From positions 1-64,000 of the forward strand of contig JAANBB010000044.1 of assembly GCA_014621425.1 (NCBI GenBank): DNA of 64,000 nt, given 5' to 3'. Below, in pieces: positions 42,674 through 53,865 of the stretch (position 1 is the first letter of the stretch; the number at the start of each line of letters is the position of its first letter). Below the pieces are notes generated by a model. The model was not told the DNA's origin. It did not search any database and saw only the letters and a program-made list of their open reading frames with translations. A program made the position numbers and the translations under genes. The stretch is from Cylindrodendrum hubeiense. Lineage: Eukaryota > Ascomycota > Sordariomycetes > Hypocreales > Nectriaceae.

Positions 42674-44926
42674 TTACTGGTAAACCTCTGACCAGCCCTG
42701 TGTAGTATTCTCAACCAAATCTCGCAGCACCGACGAACAGCGTGCTACCGCAACTGTCTTGTCTTGTTGATCCTTCCGAGACAAGATGCGAGTCAAGTAA
42801 TCATCAACGCATTGCCGCCCGAGACTGGACCAGAAGTCTTGAACAAGTCGGACCTCGGTCTTGTCATCCTCGTTAAGATACGGTGACACACCTAGGTCTG
42901 CCCCAGGAACTGCAATTTGAAACAAACAAAACCATCGCTCATCACCGCCTAGGTTCTTATCATCGTGCTTTATTAGCTCCACCTTCTGTGCGTCATTGAG
43001 GCCCTCCACTCGGGCGAAATGACGAGGGTTGCATCGCCTCTGGCAGATGTGTTTATCGCGGTGGTATATTTTGGCAAATGCACGACCACAAGTCGGGCAG
43101 TATGGTGGCTGAAGGTGGTGGCCTTTGAGGTGCCTAATCACGTCTTCGATAGATCCCAAGCTACCGCGCACCAAACATTGTCGATATGACACAGGGTCGA
43201 AGACAAAAAACGGACATGCGAAGTTGGCTTTCTTGCTCCTATGTGATATGATGACAAGTTCTGTATCTGTTCCACCCTGTTCCTCTTCGACAAGTGTCGT
43301 TTGGAACTCTTCGTCCGCGATCCTGGCCTTTTTGTAAGGCGATGATGCCGAAGACGACAGAGCGGAATTGTGGGATACTGAAGTTTTTATCCTGCTGTGA
43401 CAACGCTGTAGCAAAGCCTGCCGTAATATTTGTACCCCATATTTGTGGTCGAAAGTATAATCGTCGCTGGAAGTATCTTCACCAAATGATGCATCATCTT
43501 CTGTCTCAGGTTCCACATCTGAGCTAGCCCATGATCGAAATAAGAAAGCATCATCGTGATCACTTTTCCAAGCTTCCACGTCAAGAGCTCGTTTTCGGAT
43601 GGGGATCCTTGTAGGAGAGGTTTGATGTTTGCGGGTCGCAAGATTTCCCTGTTCGGACCTGGCCCTTTTTTCTTCGGCTGTGGGAGAGCCTAAGACAATA
43701 GACGGTTGTCGTTGGCTTCGTCTGTGACTGGACTTGGAAGGGGAAGCCCCATGTCTTGCTGAGGCTGGCTGGGATGCTAATTGACCATGCCTTTCCTCAT
43801 TAAATTGGGCATCGATAACTGGAACCATTTCGGGCCCAATATCTCGGGCCACATGGATAGTGGAGAGAGTCCCTGGTGATATGACTTTGACAACGGTCGA
43901 TGGATAGGCTCGGATGTAGATGCCATTCCATCGCCGCAACCAGATGCCGATTCTCTCACAGTTATCCGGATTCTTCCCACGCCATCCAATCTCCATAAGG
44001 ATGTAAAGCCCCACGCTAATAATACGTGACTGGATTTCAAACCCCTGATTATGTGGTCGAATAAAACCATCAAATATCCACGGCGGTTGTGGGCCTCGCG
44101 AGTTTCCAATAGCAAATTGGTGAAACTCTGATGGTGATCGCGCGAGAAGTCCTCGAATGTGCTGCTTATCTGTGCTGCGCCATGCAAATATTGAACCATC
44201 TGTGGTATCACAAAGGATCCCTTTCTGTAGACGTTGAAACGCGTGTTCAAGACCCTCGCCATAGCGCACAGATATGCTGATCCCAGTAATTCCAGCAAGG
44301 GCATACACCATGTCTTCCTCGCGGGTAGCATGACGACGAGCAGCCCACGATATACGCATTGCAATCGCAGTGCGCCATAGTTCGTTGGGGTCGATAAGAA
44401 CACTTGTGGGAATGCCGGTGATGCTGCTAAGGAGAGGTAAGAGCTCGGGTGATGACTTGGACCCTCGGTGATTCCAGTCAGAATCGAAGAACTGGACATG
44501 CGACGGCGCTACCACTTCCTGAAGCGTCCAGATACGTCCCCAGTATATGCATGCCCTCCAGGTGTCTTCGTCACAAGGCGAACCATCTACAGGAAGATCG
44601 TGGAGATACACAAAACATACTGCGGCCATCTGAATCCATCGAAAAGACCCATTAATAGCTTCCTCAATGTCTGCTGAGGATGAAAAGTCGACGCAGAGTG
44701 AAAAAGCCCATATGTAGCTTAGCCCTCGGGATTGGGCCTGGGAGCAAGCTCTGGCAGCTGCTTCGGAAATTGGGGGTTTCAACCTGCCTATGGAACAGCT
44801 GGATGGGAGGGATGGGCCTGTGTCATTCCCTTCGGTCAGCAACACGCAGGACCAAACGGCGAACGGTGGTAAACTGGAGCTCAAAAACTCATGCAAGTCA
44901 AAGGTTTGGGTGTGGAGGAGTTTCAT
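42674..44926 (-). CDS. HET-domain protein fused to C2H2-variant module (paralogue 3)
   Basis: Intronless 750-aa protein; ATG 44926 is chosen because HET proteins open with MKLLHTQTFDLHEF-like text, though the frame is open to an ATG at 45019. The HET region (PF06985) runs to about residue 300. It keeps EEAINGSFRWIQMAAVCFVYL, WTLQEVVAP, ARRHATREEDMVYALAGI and YGEG, but the usual SHTWG and WxDxxCIDK motifs are altered (AVWSCVLL; IWAFSLCVDF). After a charged linker comes FACPFFVFDPVSYRQC, VIRHLKGHH, YCPTCGRAFAKIYHRDKHIC and ERWFCLFQIAVPG, the module shared with the two upstream genes. HET proteins mediate heterokaryon incompatibility and cell death. The fusion suggests the module serves the same system. 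Confidence 0.85.
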   Translation of the reverse strand: MKLLHTQTFDLHEFLSSSLPPFAVWSCVLLTEGNDTGPSLPSSCSIGRLKPPISEAAARACSQAQSRGLSYIWAFSLCVDFSSSADIEEAINGSFRWIQMAAVCFVYLHDLPVDGSPCDEDTWRACIYWGRIWTLQEVVAPSHVQFFDSDWNHRGSKSSPELLPLLSSITGIPTSVLIDPNELWRTAIAMRISWAARRHATREEDMVYALAGITGISISVRYGEGLEHAFQRLQKGILCDTTDGSIFAWRSTDKQHIRGLLARSPSEFHQFAIGNSRGPQPPWIFDGFIRPHNQGFEIQSRIISVGLYILMEIGWRGKNPDNCERIGIWLRRWNGIYIRAYPSTVVKVISPGTLSTIHVARDIGPEMVPVIDAQFNEERHGQLASQPASARHGASPSKSSHRRSQRQPSIVLGSPTAEEKRARSEQGNLATRKHQTSPTRIPIRKRALDVEAWKSDHDDAFLFRSWASSDVEPETEDDASFGEDTSSDDYTFDHKYGVQILRQALLQRCHSRIKTSVSHNSALSSSASSPYKKARIADEEFQTTLVEEEQGGTDTELVIISHRSKKANFACPFFVFDPVSYRQCLVRGSLGSIEDVIRHLKGHHLQPPYCPTCGRAFAKIYHRDKHICQRRCNPRHFARVEGLNDAQKVELIKHDDKNLGGDERWFCLFQIAVPGADLGVSPYLNEDDKTEVRLVQDFWSSLGRQCVDDYLTRILSRKDQQDKTVAVARCSSVLRDLVENTTQGWSEVYQ

Positions 44927-46538
44927 GGTATGGTCTAGTTGAGAGGAGAGAGATGAGGCTAGACGTTGGGATTGAAAATGGGGTTTGTATCTCAATGATG
45001 AAGGTATAAACATATTCATAGACAGACTGGACCGAACAACCCTACTTTATAGCAGTCAAGTGATGCCTTCGTTTTAAGCGAGCGGGTGGATGCGGTTTCA
45101 AATATTTCCCTTCAATCAAGGTAGATCATCAAGAAGAATGCTATTGGATGCCAACTGCTCACGCACAGGCACACTTGTGCGAAATGCGTGGGCTGATGTG
45201 ATGTGCCAATCACATGTGCGACTGACTGTATTGTCAACTAGTACAATCAAAATGCGACGAAACACCACCAGCTCGTGTTCCCTGACTCATTGGCAAGGCC
45301 AATGGGAATTACTAATTTGCATACCCTAGGCTTGCATATAAAAATTAATTACACACAATCCAGTGCCAGACCCCAATGAAGCAATACGCCCTGTTGTGGC
45401 TTGTACAGCGCCTATAAGACGCTCTTTGACTAATTAGGCTCTTACCCATTCAGTTAGTCCATCAACCAGCCAGCCAGCAGAAGAGTCAGCTAGCAGGCCG
45501 GCCAGCAAGTGGGCTTTTCTGCGCGCGGATACATAGTATTGGTAAAACTAAAGCGGATTAATGCTCCTCACACTCCAGACGAATAGGCGGCTGCGTATTG
45601 ACCAATTTCTGGATTTAGCGTTATTGCACTTGGCACCGCGTGCCTAATGTGCGACAGTCCTGCTTCGCCACGCGTATTAACTTTCAATACAGGCGTCTGC
45701 GTGGCACACAGCCGCCTCCAACGTCATCAACCACACCCATTCCTACTGGGTACAGGCTATTTCGGGTGGTCCACTTGAACCTGATTCCAATCATGGGGCT
45801 TACGAGGCATCTCCGAGGCATCCCCGTTGCATGGTGCTTTGGAGATCCGCGGACCAATGCCATATGGGCCGCATGGAGCCCCCTCTTCGTCGTGCTCACT
45901 CGCACGGCGCCCTACACAATATTGCTTTCTATTTCTGTCAAACCTGGCAGAATTATGGTGCCCGCTTGTTGTTATCGGAGAAGTGTGCATCAATCCCATC
46001 TGGACCGACGCGTGTGTCGTCGACGAACTTTGCATGGCACTGCTCTGTGGCCTACAACGGTGGCGTTCGACCATCCTCGTCTCCGCAATTTGTGTGCGTG
46101 TTTTTATTTATTTATAACTCAGACAGCATCACTTTTTCCCCGCTGAATTTGTGCCGAATTTCCATTGGCACATGGCATAGAAGGAGATTGTGTGACAGTT
46201 GTCTGGAATACAAGAGCTCGGTCTTGCTCGTTCATATCATATAGCTGGCTTATAATACTATCTTTATGTCCGATTGAAGCCCTGTGATCTGGAGTATTGA
46301 GTGGTAGTAGATTGAATGCGTGCCGCACACACCTGAAGCAAATATGCCACCAACTACCTACGACACGACACCATGCATCGAGGGCAATATGCATCACGGA
46401 AACAATGCTGAATACTGGCATTGAGCTCCTAGTCATGGTTCATGTTTAATTTGCAAAAATGAATCGATTTACCACGCTGGTATACTTCCGCTATGGAATT
46501 AATGTATCGATAATCAGGATCCTCCCCAGTTGTTTTCT
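44927..46538. other. Intergenic region without convincing gene
   Basis: About 1.6 kb between the HET gene start and the transporter stop. It includes a low-complexity GCCAGC/CAGC stretch near 45463-45510 and two overlapping plus-strand ORFs (45640-46146 and 45831-46244) that show no family motif. These could be relics or chance. Confidence 0.4.
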
Positions 46539-48227
46539 CTAATGAAGAGAAGGAGTCTCCTTTTTGCTGTCCGCCTTATGTTGCTGCTCCTCCTTCTCCT
46601 TGTCGACCGAAGCGACTGACAAGCGGTCGGCATCTTCATCAGCCTGATCCTCGAGCGCAGCACGGAAGGCGATCCTTCTGGGTAGCAAGATCCGCACGTC
46701 AACATAGCGCAGGGTGCAAGTCATGATAATCACCAGGACCAACAGAGCAAGGCCTGTCTGCCAGCCATAGCTGTAGTGGGGCGCTTCGGAAGCTGGCCAG
46801 ACCAAGACCTGCGACCAGGCAGAAATGGCATAGTACAGAGCAACTGAAATACCGACAGTAAGAGAACGAGCCTCGGGGTCTTGCGGGATCAGGTCAGAAA
46901 GCCACGAGAAAATCAGAGGAGCCGTGCCCAGGCAGGTAAAGGCGATAAAGTAGGCGGCGTAGGCGGCGGAGAGACCGACAGAAACAGGGTGAGATGTCCA
47001 GATGCTCATGATGATGCATGTGATAATTCCGATCACTGCTTGGGCAACGATGAGCGTCCATCGACTCTCAATAAGATCAGAAAGCAGGGCCCAAATCCAA
47101 ACAAAGGCGACGTTGATAGCATAAGCTCCGATTGGAATTGCGTTGATTTGCGAAACCGACCATCTCGCTGTGCCGTCGTCGTTCTTCAGCGACTTGAGGA
47201 AGAGAGAGAAGTAAACGTTTCCGTAGGTGCCGAGAACAGTCGCGACATAAAGAATCGCAATGAAGTACACAACCCAGCCGGAAAAGGTGCGCTTAACACC
47301 TGCCCAAGTCATTTTCTTGGGCTCGGCGCGGCCGTTACGAGCAAGTCGCTCCATAGCCAGCTCGCCATCAACCTTCCGGAACCAGAATGCACGCGGGTTA
47401 GGGTTGTTGGGAAGATCGGGCATCATAAAGAATCCCGCAAAACCCCAAATAACCGTCATAATAGCGTTGATCACAAATAGCCAACGCCAGCCCGCCATTC
47501 CGTGGCTTCCATCAAGGGTCTCGATGATGGCGACTTGCAGCGCGCCTGACATCATTGACCCGACAGCTTGACAGGAGTGATAGAATCCCATACGCTTTGC
47601 CAACTCAGTTGGTGTGTACCAGTACACTAGTGCATATTAGCTTGTTGTTTCCCAATGGCACCCGAAATAGCAATTCGTTACATACTGAACAGGGTCATCA
47701 TTCCAGGCCAGGCGCTGCTTTCGCAAAGGCCAAGGAAAACACGGAGGATATAGACCTGCTTTGCGCTTGTGGTCATAGCGATCAGTCCAGTAATGACTCC
47801 CCAGGTAATTTCAAGACCAGGGAGCCAGAAACTTGGTCTGACATAGGTTAGAATGATCTGCGACGGAATGAGCATGATGCAATATGCAACATTGAAGAAC
47901 GTGGAAAAGCTGTCATAGTTATTAGTCCACTATTCCTGATCAGTTTGATTCCACTCACTAGTTCAGCTCATTGCCATAGAGCTTCAGATCATCCTGCATA
48001 CCAGAGACGTATGCATTGTTGATGTTCTGCTGATCCAGGTATTTAATTACTAGACATGGTTAGTAATTACATCTCGATCTGGGTCATGATTTGCGTATCC
48101 TACCTTGGGAAATGCAGCCAAAAGTCATGAGAAAAATATCAAGACGGCGAACCAGCGACTTTTCTTCTGCAGAGCGAACATGTTGAGTTGCCAGCGCAGT
48201 GCGGCTGAACCAGTTGAAGGATACCAT
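46539..48227 (-). CDS. MFS transporter, Tna1/Fen2-like (ACS family)
   Basis: Plasma-membrane vitamin or carboxylate symporter. Exons 48104-48227, 47959-48049, 47686-47909 and 46539-47626 (minus) join in phase to 508 aa. The helix-1 motif [20 protein letters not shown] and YGNELNYFSTFF are the hallmark of the nicotinate/pantothenate (Tna1/Fen2/Liz1) branch. Later come [14 protein letters not shown], the [18 protein letters not shown] loop and [14 protein letters not shown]. The C-terminal tail is charged ([20 protein letters not shown]). It has no close functional neighbour, and the 2.3-kb upstream gap separates it from the NRPS-like locus. The substrate within the vitamin-acid group is not resolved. 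Confidence 0.9.
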
Positions 48228-49379
48228 CGTACAACAATGGATGAATGAACCAATGGCTTCCTGCAATGCCAAGTCTACTCGATATTGATCAAACACCTCC
48301 TATCATCTACGAGACCTGTCGTAATGAGCAGTATAGACACCTTCAAACGCTTTTGTGAGACAAAATGTGGCTGGGCAAACTGCATACGACGCGTTCGCGG
48401 CACCTTTTAAACCAAACGCGGGGCGATAAGAGTCACGCAAAACAGCCAATTATACAAGCACAACTCGAATGCCGGACCATGGCTGGGCCCATGTTGATGT
48501 AACCCCATAATATTCGCATACGCACAGGCTTCCTTTTACAGATTAGGAGCAATCTGTGGGCTGACGAGTTTTCGTTCACCGACCCACAAGCGGAGAATCA
48601 AGCGGAGAACCCTGCGACGGGGACAATGTTATCGTCAACATTTAATCCCGCTTTACTCTCTGATAATCGTAAGAGCACGGTAGCTCATGATGATCGTCGG
48701 TACAGACCAATCCTATCCGGCAGCCATGATTGAGGGTGCCTAATCGTCAGCCCACTGTTTACACTTCCCAGGATTGACAGGAATCCTTCCAGTTATTGCA
48801 CGCGAGAACCATCACGCGTAACTTTAGTGAAACGTTACACTCGCGTTAGTAGCGACTTTCCTAACACGGGTGATTGAGACAAAGATAAGTAGTGCAGAGA
48901 GCCGACAGATAATGACACGGGATTCTTGCGGTCGAGGTCTGTCGGAGGCTGACCGACAACGGAGCGCTCGAATGTTAATCAAGTCGGCGACCCACTCGGC
49001 AAGTTGATGAAGAGTCGCCTAATCTAGCGTGGTCATAATTCTTAGTTGTCTAGCCAAATTATAGCGCATAGACGGTCGCAGTAGTTTCTGTGGAACTGAT
49101 TAGTTCCCAGGCACTTTTGCAACTAATCACGTAATACTTTCCCCATTAGTGAGAGGAGCCAAAGACACTATCGGTGGTCGATTATTTACGCCAATCCACG
49201 TCACCGTAGCGGGAGCTTATCGGGATGCAGTCTTCGGCATCCGAACCCCATTCCCGGGCAATTGGGCGGATAAATATGAGTCGCGCTGGTACTATATTCG
49301 ATGTGATGCTGCTGCATCTCGAAGCGGATAGTATGATCTTTGCCTGTGGTGTTTAGTATGCACGAGTCATGCTGACCCT

Positions 49380-49790
49380 CGGTGTCGTAACTCTCAATTT
49401 CTTCAATGACAGGCATTGAGTTGTAGGAATCAGGTTCCCTGAGTTCTGCGTTTGGGGTATTTTGTCGAAACGCTCGACAGTGGCTTCAACCTTGTTGGCA
49501 CCGACTAGGAACTGCTTCAATGGTCATATGTTCTCTTCGTGATGATTAGACGGAATATCGTCTTGACGAACTCGAGGTTAACGGTATCATTTGCATACTG
49601 CGATGCAGTCTCACCAAAGCGGTCGTTGCATTTGACATTGGCATGGCGTGCGGTGAATACACATGTTCACATCTGCCACTCTCTTTTTCCCCGCAGCCTT
49701 GATCATCTCTGTCGTATTTGACTCGAGGCTGGGTAGAATATAAACATCGAGAATATCTTGATTCCCAGCTAACAGATTGTCTAATGGATG
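49380..49790 (-). pseudogene. Degenerate coding relic, possibly ankyrin-type
   Basis: Reading the minus strand, one frame gives NLLAGNQDILDVYILPSLES near 49770. A second frame gives NVKCNDRFGETASQYAND near 49610, faintly like an ankyrin repeat. A third near 49420 gives more acidic text. Stops and frame changes separate them. Composition suggests an eroded gene, but the ankyrin identification is weak. Confidence 0.22.
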
Positions 49791-49937
49791 GCCATATATA
49801 GATCATGGCTGAAGGGTAAATATGGTAATACTTCTGTACGAACAGGCCGATGTTGCTAGGAAAGATAAGGAAGATAAAAATGGAGCCATGAAGAGAGGGA
49901 AATGAGATCTAGACCGAAGGTCTAGTCTTATCACAAA

Positions 49938-49996
49938 GGTCAAAGAGTCCCACGGGGTCAAAGACCATGAAGAGGTCAAAGCAGCAGAGGTCAAAG
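49938..49996. repeat. GGTCAAAG motif repeated four times
   Basis: GGTCAAAG occurs at 49938, 49956, 49974 and 49989 with 18, 18 and 15-base steps. It may be a small degenerate tandem repeat or a cluster of protein-binding sites; there is no further support. Confidence 0.5.
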
Positions 49997-50579
49997 CCAT
50001 TGAGATCCTAGTTGCGACATTATTTTAGGTCTCAAGTAAGCAATCAAGTTCGTCATTTGGACCCTTTGGGAGTTTATAAGTTGGCATAAAGCTTCAAACA
50101 GGTCCCTAGTCGCATGGAGAAACCTGTAGTTGAACGCAATATACCATTTGCTAGTAATGGTACATTAATGAATTAAATCAGAATTAACCGAATGTGGGTT
50201 GCCCCTCGTTTAGGACTGTGCATTGTGCCTAGTTGATTGTAAATGCCGACAGTCACTAATAGACGTCGATAAAAAACATCATAGATGGAATACGGCGCAG
50301 ACTCTGGTGGTCGAATTGTAAATTACAGTAAGCGGATTGAAGGAGATCACGGAAGGCCGGTGTGCGGCCATCATCCACACCTTAGCCTCAATCTTTCCTG
50401 ATTGACCTGTAGTGCTTTTGTTGTAAAAGTGACTTTCTGGAATTTTAAGATGGTCTTAGAAGTAAGAAAGTACAAGTGGTTCACACTGATTAAGAAGACC
50501 AATTAGTCCAGCCCACTCCCCCTCTTTCAGAACGACCCAGAAGGTCAAATAGCGCAATGACTACCTAGGATTCAAGTCC

Positions 50580-53500
50580 CTAAAAGTTCCACTGCTGACA
50601 CCAATTCTTGAGAAGACTGGGCGTGATTTCACCCAATTTCTCAACTGTTGGACTCCGAGTTTTGGTCCTCTCCATACTAAACGTTACATGCTGTAGTCCA
50701 GCTTGATTAGCGGAAAGCATGCCACGGTACGTATCAAGTAGCTTGACACCCGGATTCTTGCTGATATCGGCGCTTACGAGTGCGCTCTTCTCCAACCTCA
50801 AAATCCAGTCTTCGAGTGTGGTGATTTGCTGAATCCTGTCGCTGTAATAGCTCTTCACAGCAGCCGTCAACTCGGACCACATAACGGTGACTGGATTGAC
50901 CGCATGGAAGTAGCCTGAAATCTCAGATACAGGGACTTGGACTGTCACGCCAGAAACGTCCAGAATGAGTTCAGCAACATCCTCAATTGGAATCCAGTCA
51001 ACTACCTGACTGGGGCCGATATGATCAGGCAAGGCGCCGATGTGTACTGAACTGGCGATAAGGCTGGGAAGAAATTCTTGGCGGTTCCATGCGCCCTTGG
51101 TGCTCCTGGGGCCTGCAATCTGTCCAACTCGGATCGACGCGGTCGGGATCCCGGATTGCTGTGCGGCTGCATCCAAAATGAGACTGCCAATGTGCTTGGA
51201 TTGGCCGTATCCCATGATAGGTAGTGTAGAATCAATGAGCTGATGCTCAGGGACTGCGTCAGCGACCGTCCAGCCGCCTGCAGTACTGATACTAGACAGG
51301 AAGATGATCGGTACAAGTCTAGCAGCTGCGCCTGAAAAGTCAACGAGGTGTCGTACACCACGAATGTGCGGCTCAAACGAAGCGACGCTAATGTGGAAGT
51401 TCACAGGCCATGCGTTGTGGATAATTCGATCAACGGTACCCAGCAACTGATTGTACTTGTCCTGGCCGAGGCCAAGATCTGGTAGCGATAAATCCGCTTC
51501 CAAGAACTCGACCTTGGAGAAGTCGGTGCCCAGACCGCGAGAAGCACAGGCTGAGGGCTGCCGGGACTCGCCGCCATCCTTGCCTCGGTTAAGAGCAATG
51601 ACCTTCTTGACTGCCTTGATATTGCAAAGGCGGTCGAGCAAATATGCTCCGAGGGAACCAGTCGTACCAGTAACAACCACAGTCTGCCCGTCGTTGAGTG
51701 GTTCCGGCTTGTTTGGATTCGAAACCGGCAGAGCGTCGGTGTACCTTGCGAGGATTTCTTGGAATGCCTTAGCCTGCCGCTCAGCCTCAAACTCGGCGCT
51801 GATTCCACCTTGCTTAGCAGCCGCGTACACGTATGTGGCCAACTGCCGCGGGGTGGGGTTATCGTAGACGATGCGAGGCGTCATAGAGTCATCACCAAGC
51901 TTGACGCCAGCATCCATGAGACCGATGCTGAGCATCTTGACGAGGTTGATAACTTGCAATGAGTCAAAGCCAACAGTGAATAAATCTGTTTCGATTTCAA
52001 AGCCGTCGCTTCCGGCGAGGCTTGAAACCAAGTCAATGATGCATTTTGCCAGACTTTCTTCATTGGTAAGATCCAGCTCGACAGAGTCGAAGGGGCCCTT
52101 TGTCTCCGCATTCTGGTAGATTGATTCAATCTCATCTGCGAATAACTTCACGGTTGCCGCACGAAGTGGAGTGCCCTTCGGTGTTCGCAAGAATTCCTTC
52201 CCAGTAGGCGCAACCGCGACTAACCATCGCGCGATTTTTCCATGCGCGACAGTCTCCGCGTTGGCTTTCTCCACGAGAGACCACACGTCTGCAATCAACG
52301 CCTCAGCTGCAGCTTCATTTTCGCATGGCGTTGTGGGCTCCAGAATCAGAGCCGGTTGGAACCTCTCCTGGCCTACCACCAGCGCACCCTTCACGGAAGG
52401 ATGACCGACGATGCGCTCTTCTATGGACACTGGGTTGAGCTTCTCTCCATTCGAGAAGACAATGACGTCGTCAATTCGACCGCAATACATCCAGTGATCA
52501 GGAAGCGTAGGGTGAGGCTTGTACAGATCCTTGGTCGACCACTCGTCCAACTCGGGGAATGTGTAAAACAAGGCCTGCAGACCGGGTTCTCTGTCTTTGG
52601 TATCCTTTCGACGAACAACAAGTTCATAAAGCCCGTCTTCCGATTCAACTGGACGCCATTCACATCCCATGGCTTCGCTGTTGAAGATAAAATATTGCCA
52701 GTTCTCCATGTTAGATTGGAAGTGGAGCACATAAGGGCAATACCTGAAGCCAAGTTAGCGACCTCTCAACCAATAACCTCAAGCTCGGTACATACTCTGT
52801 CGCTGCAATTCCATTGCTAATAACAACACCGTTGTCGATTAGAGTTTGGCCAGCCCTCTGTCCGAGATTGCCTACGTAGGTGATTAACGGTCAACCTTTC
52901 ATACGCCATCCTCCAATTCACTTACCTCCACCGAAGGCCACGAGGTTTAGCTTCGCCAATTCTGCTATGCCCTCACTTTTCGTGGAAAGTTCCTCCAAAA
53001 TCACAGGAGGCATAAGAGTTGATTGAGCACCTGCATGCTTCAAACATTCAATCACCAGGTCTGAGCTGAGAGGTCGGTCTGGGATACCCAAGGCGATAGT
53101 AGTCCCGTACGCCAGCGTCAACTTAAGCAACAGTACCATCCCCGCGGTATGGAAAAGTGGCATTGGAATAAACATCCTCTCAGCTACTTCTCCCCAAACA
53201 CGGGTCAAGAATTGCCCACCTTGATGATTGGGGAGAGTGCGCAAAGAGTCTGTGACGGCAAAGGTCCCCTGTTTCTGAATAACGGGCTTTGGCATGCCCG
53301 TTGAACCGCTGGTGTGGAACACAAGTGATGGGTCCCATCTGCCTTCATCAAATGTCCGGGTGTAAGGAAATGGTGGACAGGTGGCTGCCACCATAACATT
53401 GGCACTTGGAACCTCAACTGTCCGCATCTTGCGTTCCCCGACCCATGCCTTGATCATGGGGGTAAAGATATCAGCGTGCCAAAAGAATTGGCAGTCAGTC

Positions 53501-53865
53501 GCCTCCAGGAGGTGTTGCTGTGCTTCTTTGCTGTTGCGCGGCGATAGAAGAAGCGCCTGGTAACCAGCCTTCATGCATCCCAGGACCATGATGACGTACC
53601 GGACATCCGTCGGGCCAATGTACGCAATCGTTGGGAATGAGCCCTGAAATCCCGGCCCGTATGTGTTTGTGATCTGCCATGCTACAGAGTCAACAGCTTG
53701 GGAAATCTCGCTGTACGTGATGGGCTTCCAGCCGCCACTAGGGTTGCTTGTGTTGGGGACATAGATGAATGGCCGAGAGGGGTCGCTAGCAGCAACAGCA
53801 TCGAGAACGTGAAGCATCAACCGACGTCCATAGTCTGGTTCTGCGTCTAGATCTAATTGGGTCAT
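50580..53865 (-). CDS. NRPS-like adenylate-forming reductase (A-T-R)
   Basis: Activates a carboxylic acid as adenylate, loads it on a carrier domain and reduces it with NAD(P)H to aldehyde or alcohol. Exons 52926-53865, 52796-52871 and 50580-52743 (minus) join in phase to 1059 aa, typical for the A-T-R class. The A domain (about 15-545) has the P-loop FHTSGSTGMPKP, NGIAATEYCPY (A5), MYCGRIDDVIVFSNGEK (A7-A8) and the late lysine in RTPKGTPLR. The T domain carries phosphopantetheine Ser600 in FTVGFDSLQVINLV. The R domain has the nucleotide loop VVVTGTTGSLGAYLLD, LSSISTAGG and the catalytic YGQSKHIGS Tyr/Lys pair. No condensation domain is present. It is divergent from an acyltransferase, suggesting a small biosynthetic locus. 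The acid substrate is unknown. Confidence 0.93.

Larger units (their letters stand above)
48228..50579. other. Gene-poor region with possible relic and short repeats
   Basis: This 2.35 kb spans the transporter promoter and the NRPS-like 3' flank. A degenerate coding-like stretch lies on the minus strand near 49380-49790, and four GGTCAAAG repeats lie at 49938-49996. No intact gene was found. Confidence 0.45.

Noticed and set aside
45640..46244. Two overlapping plus-strand ORFs of 137-168 codons
   Set aside because: No recognisable family, each shadows the other, and no start context; left as unannotated intergenic DNA.
46881..47480. 199-aa plus-strand ORF
   Set aside because: Antisense to a well-supported transporter exon.
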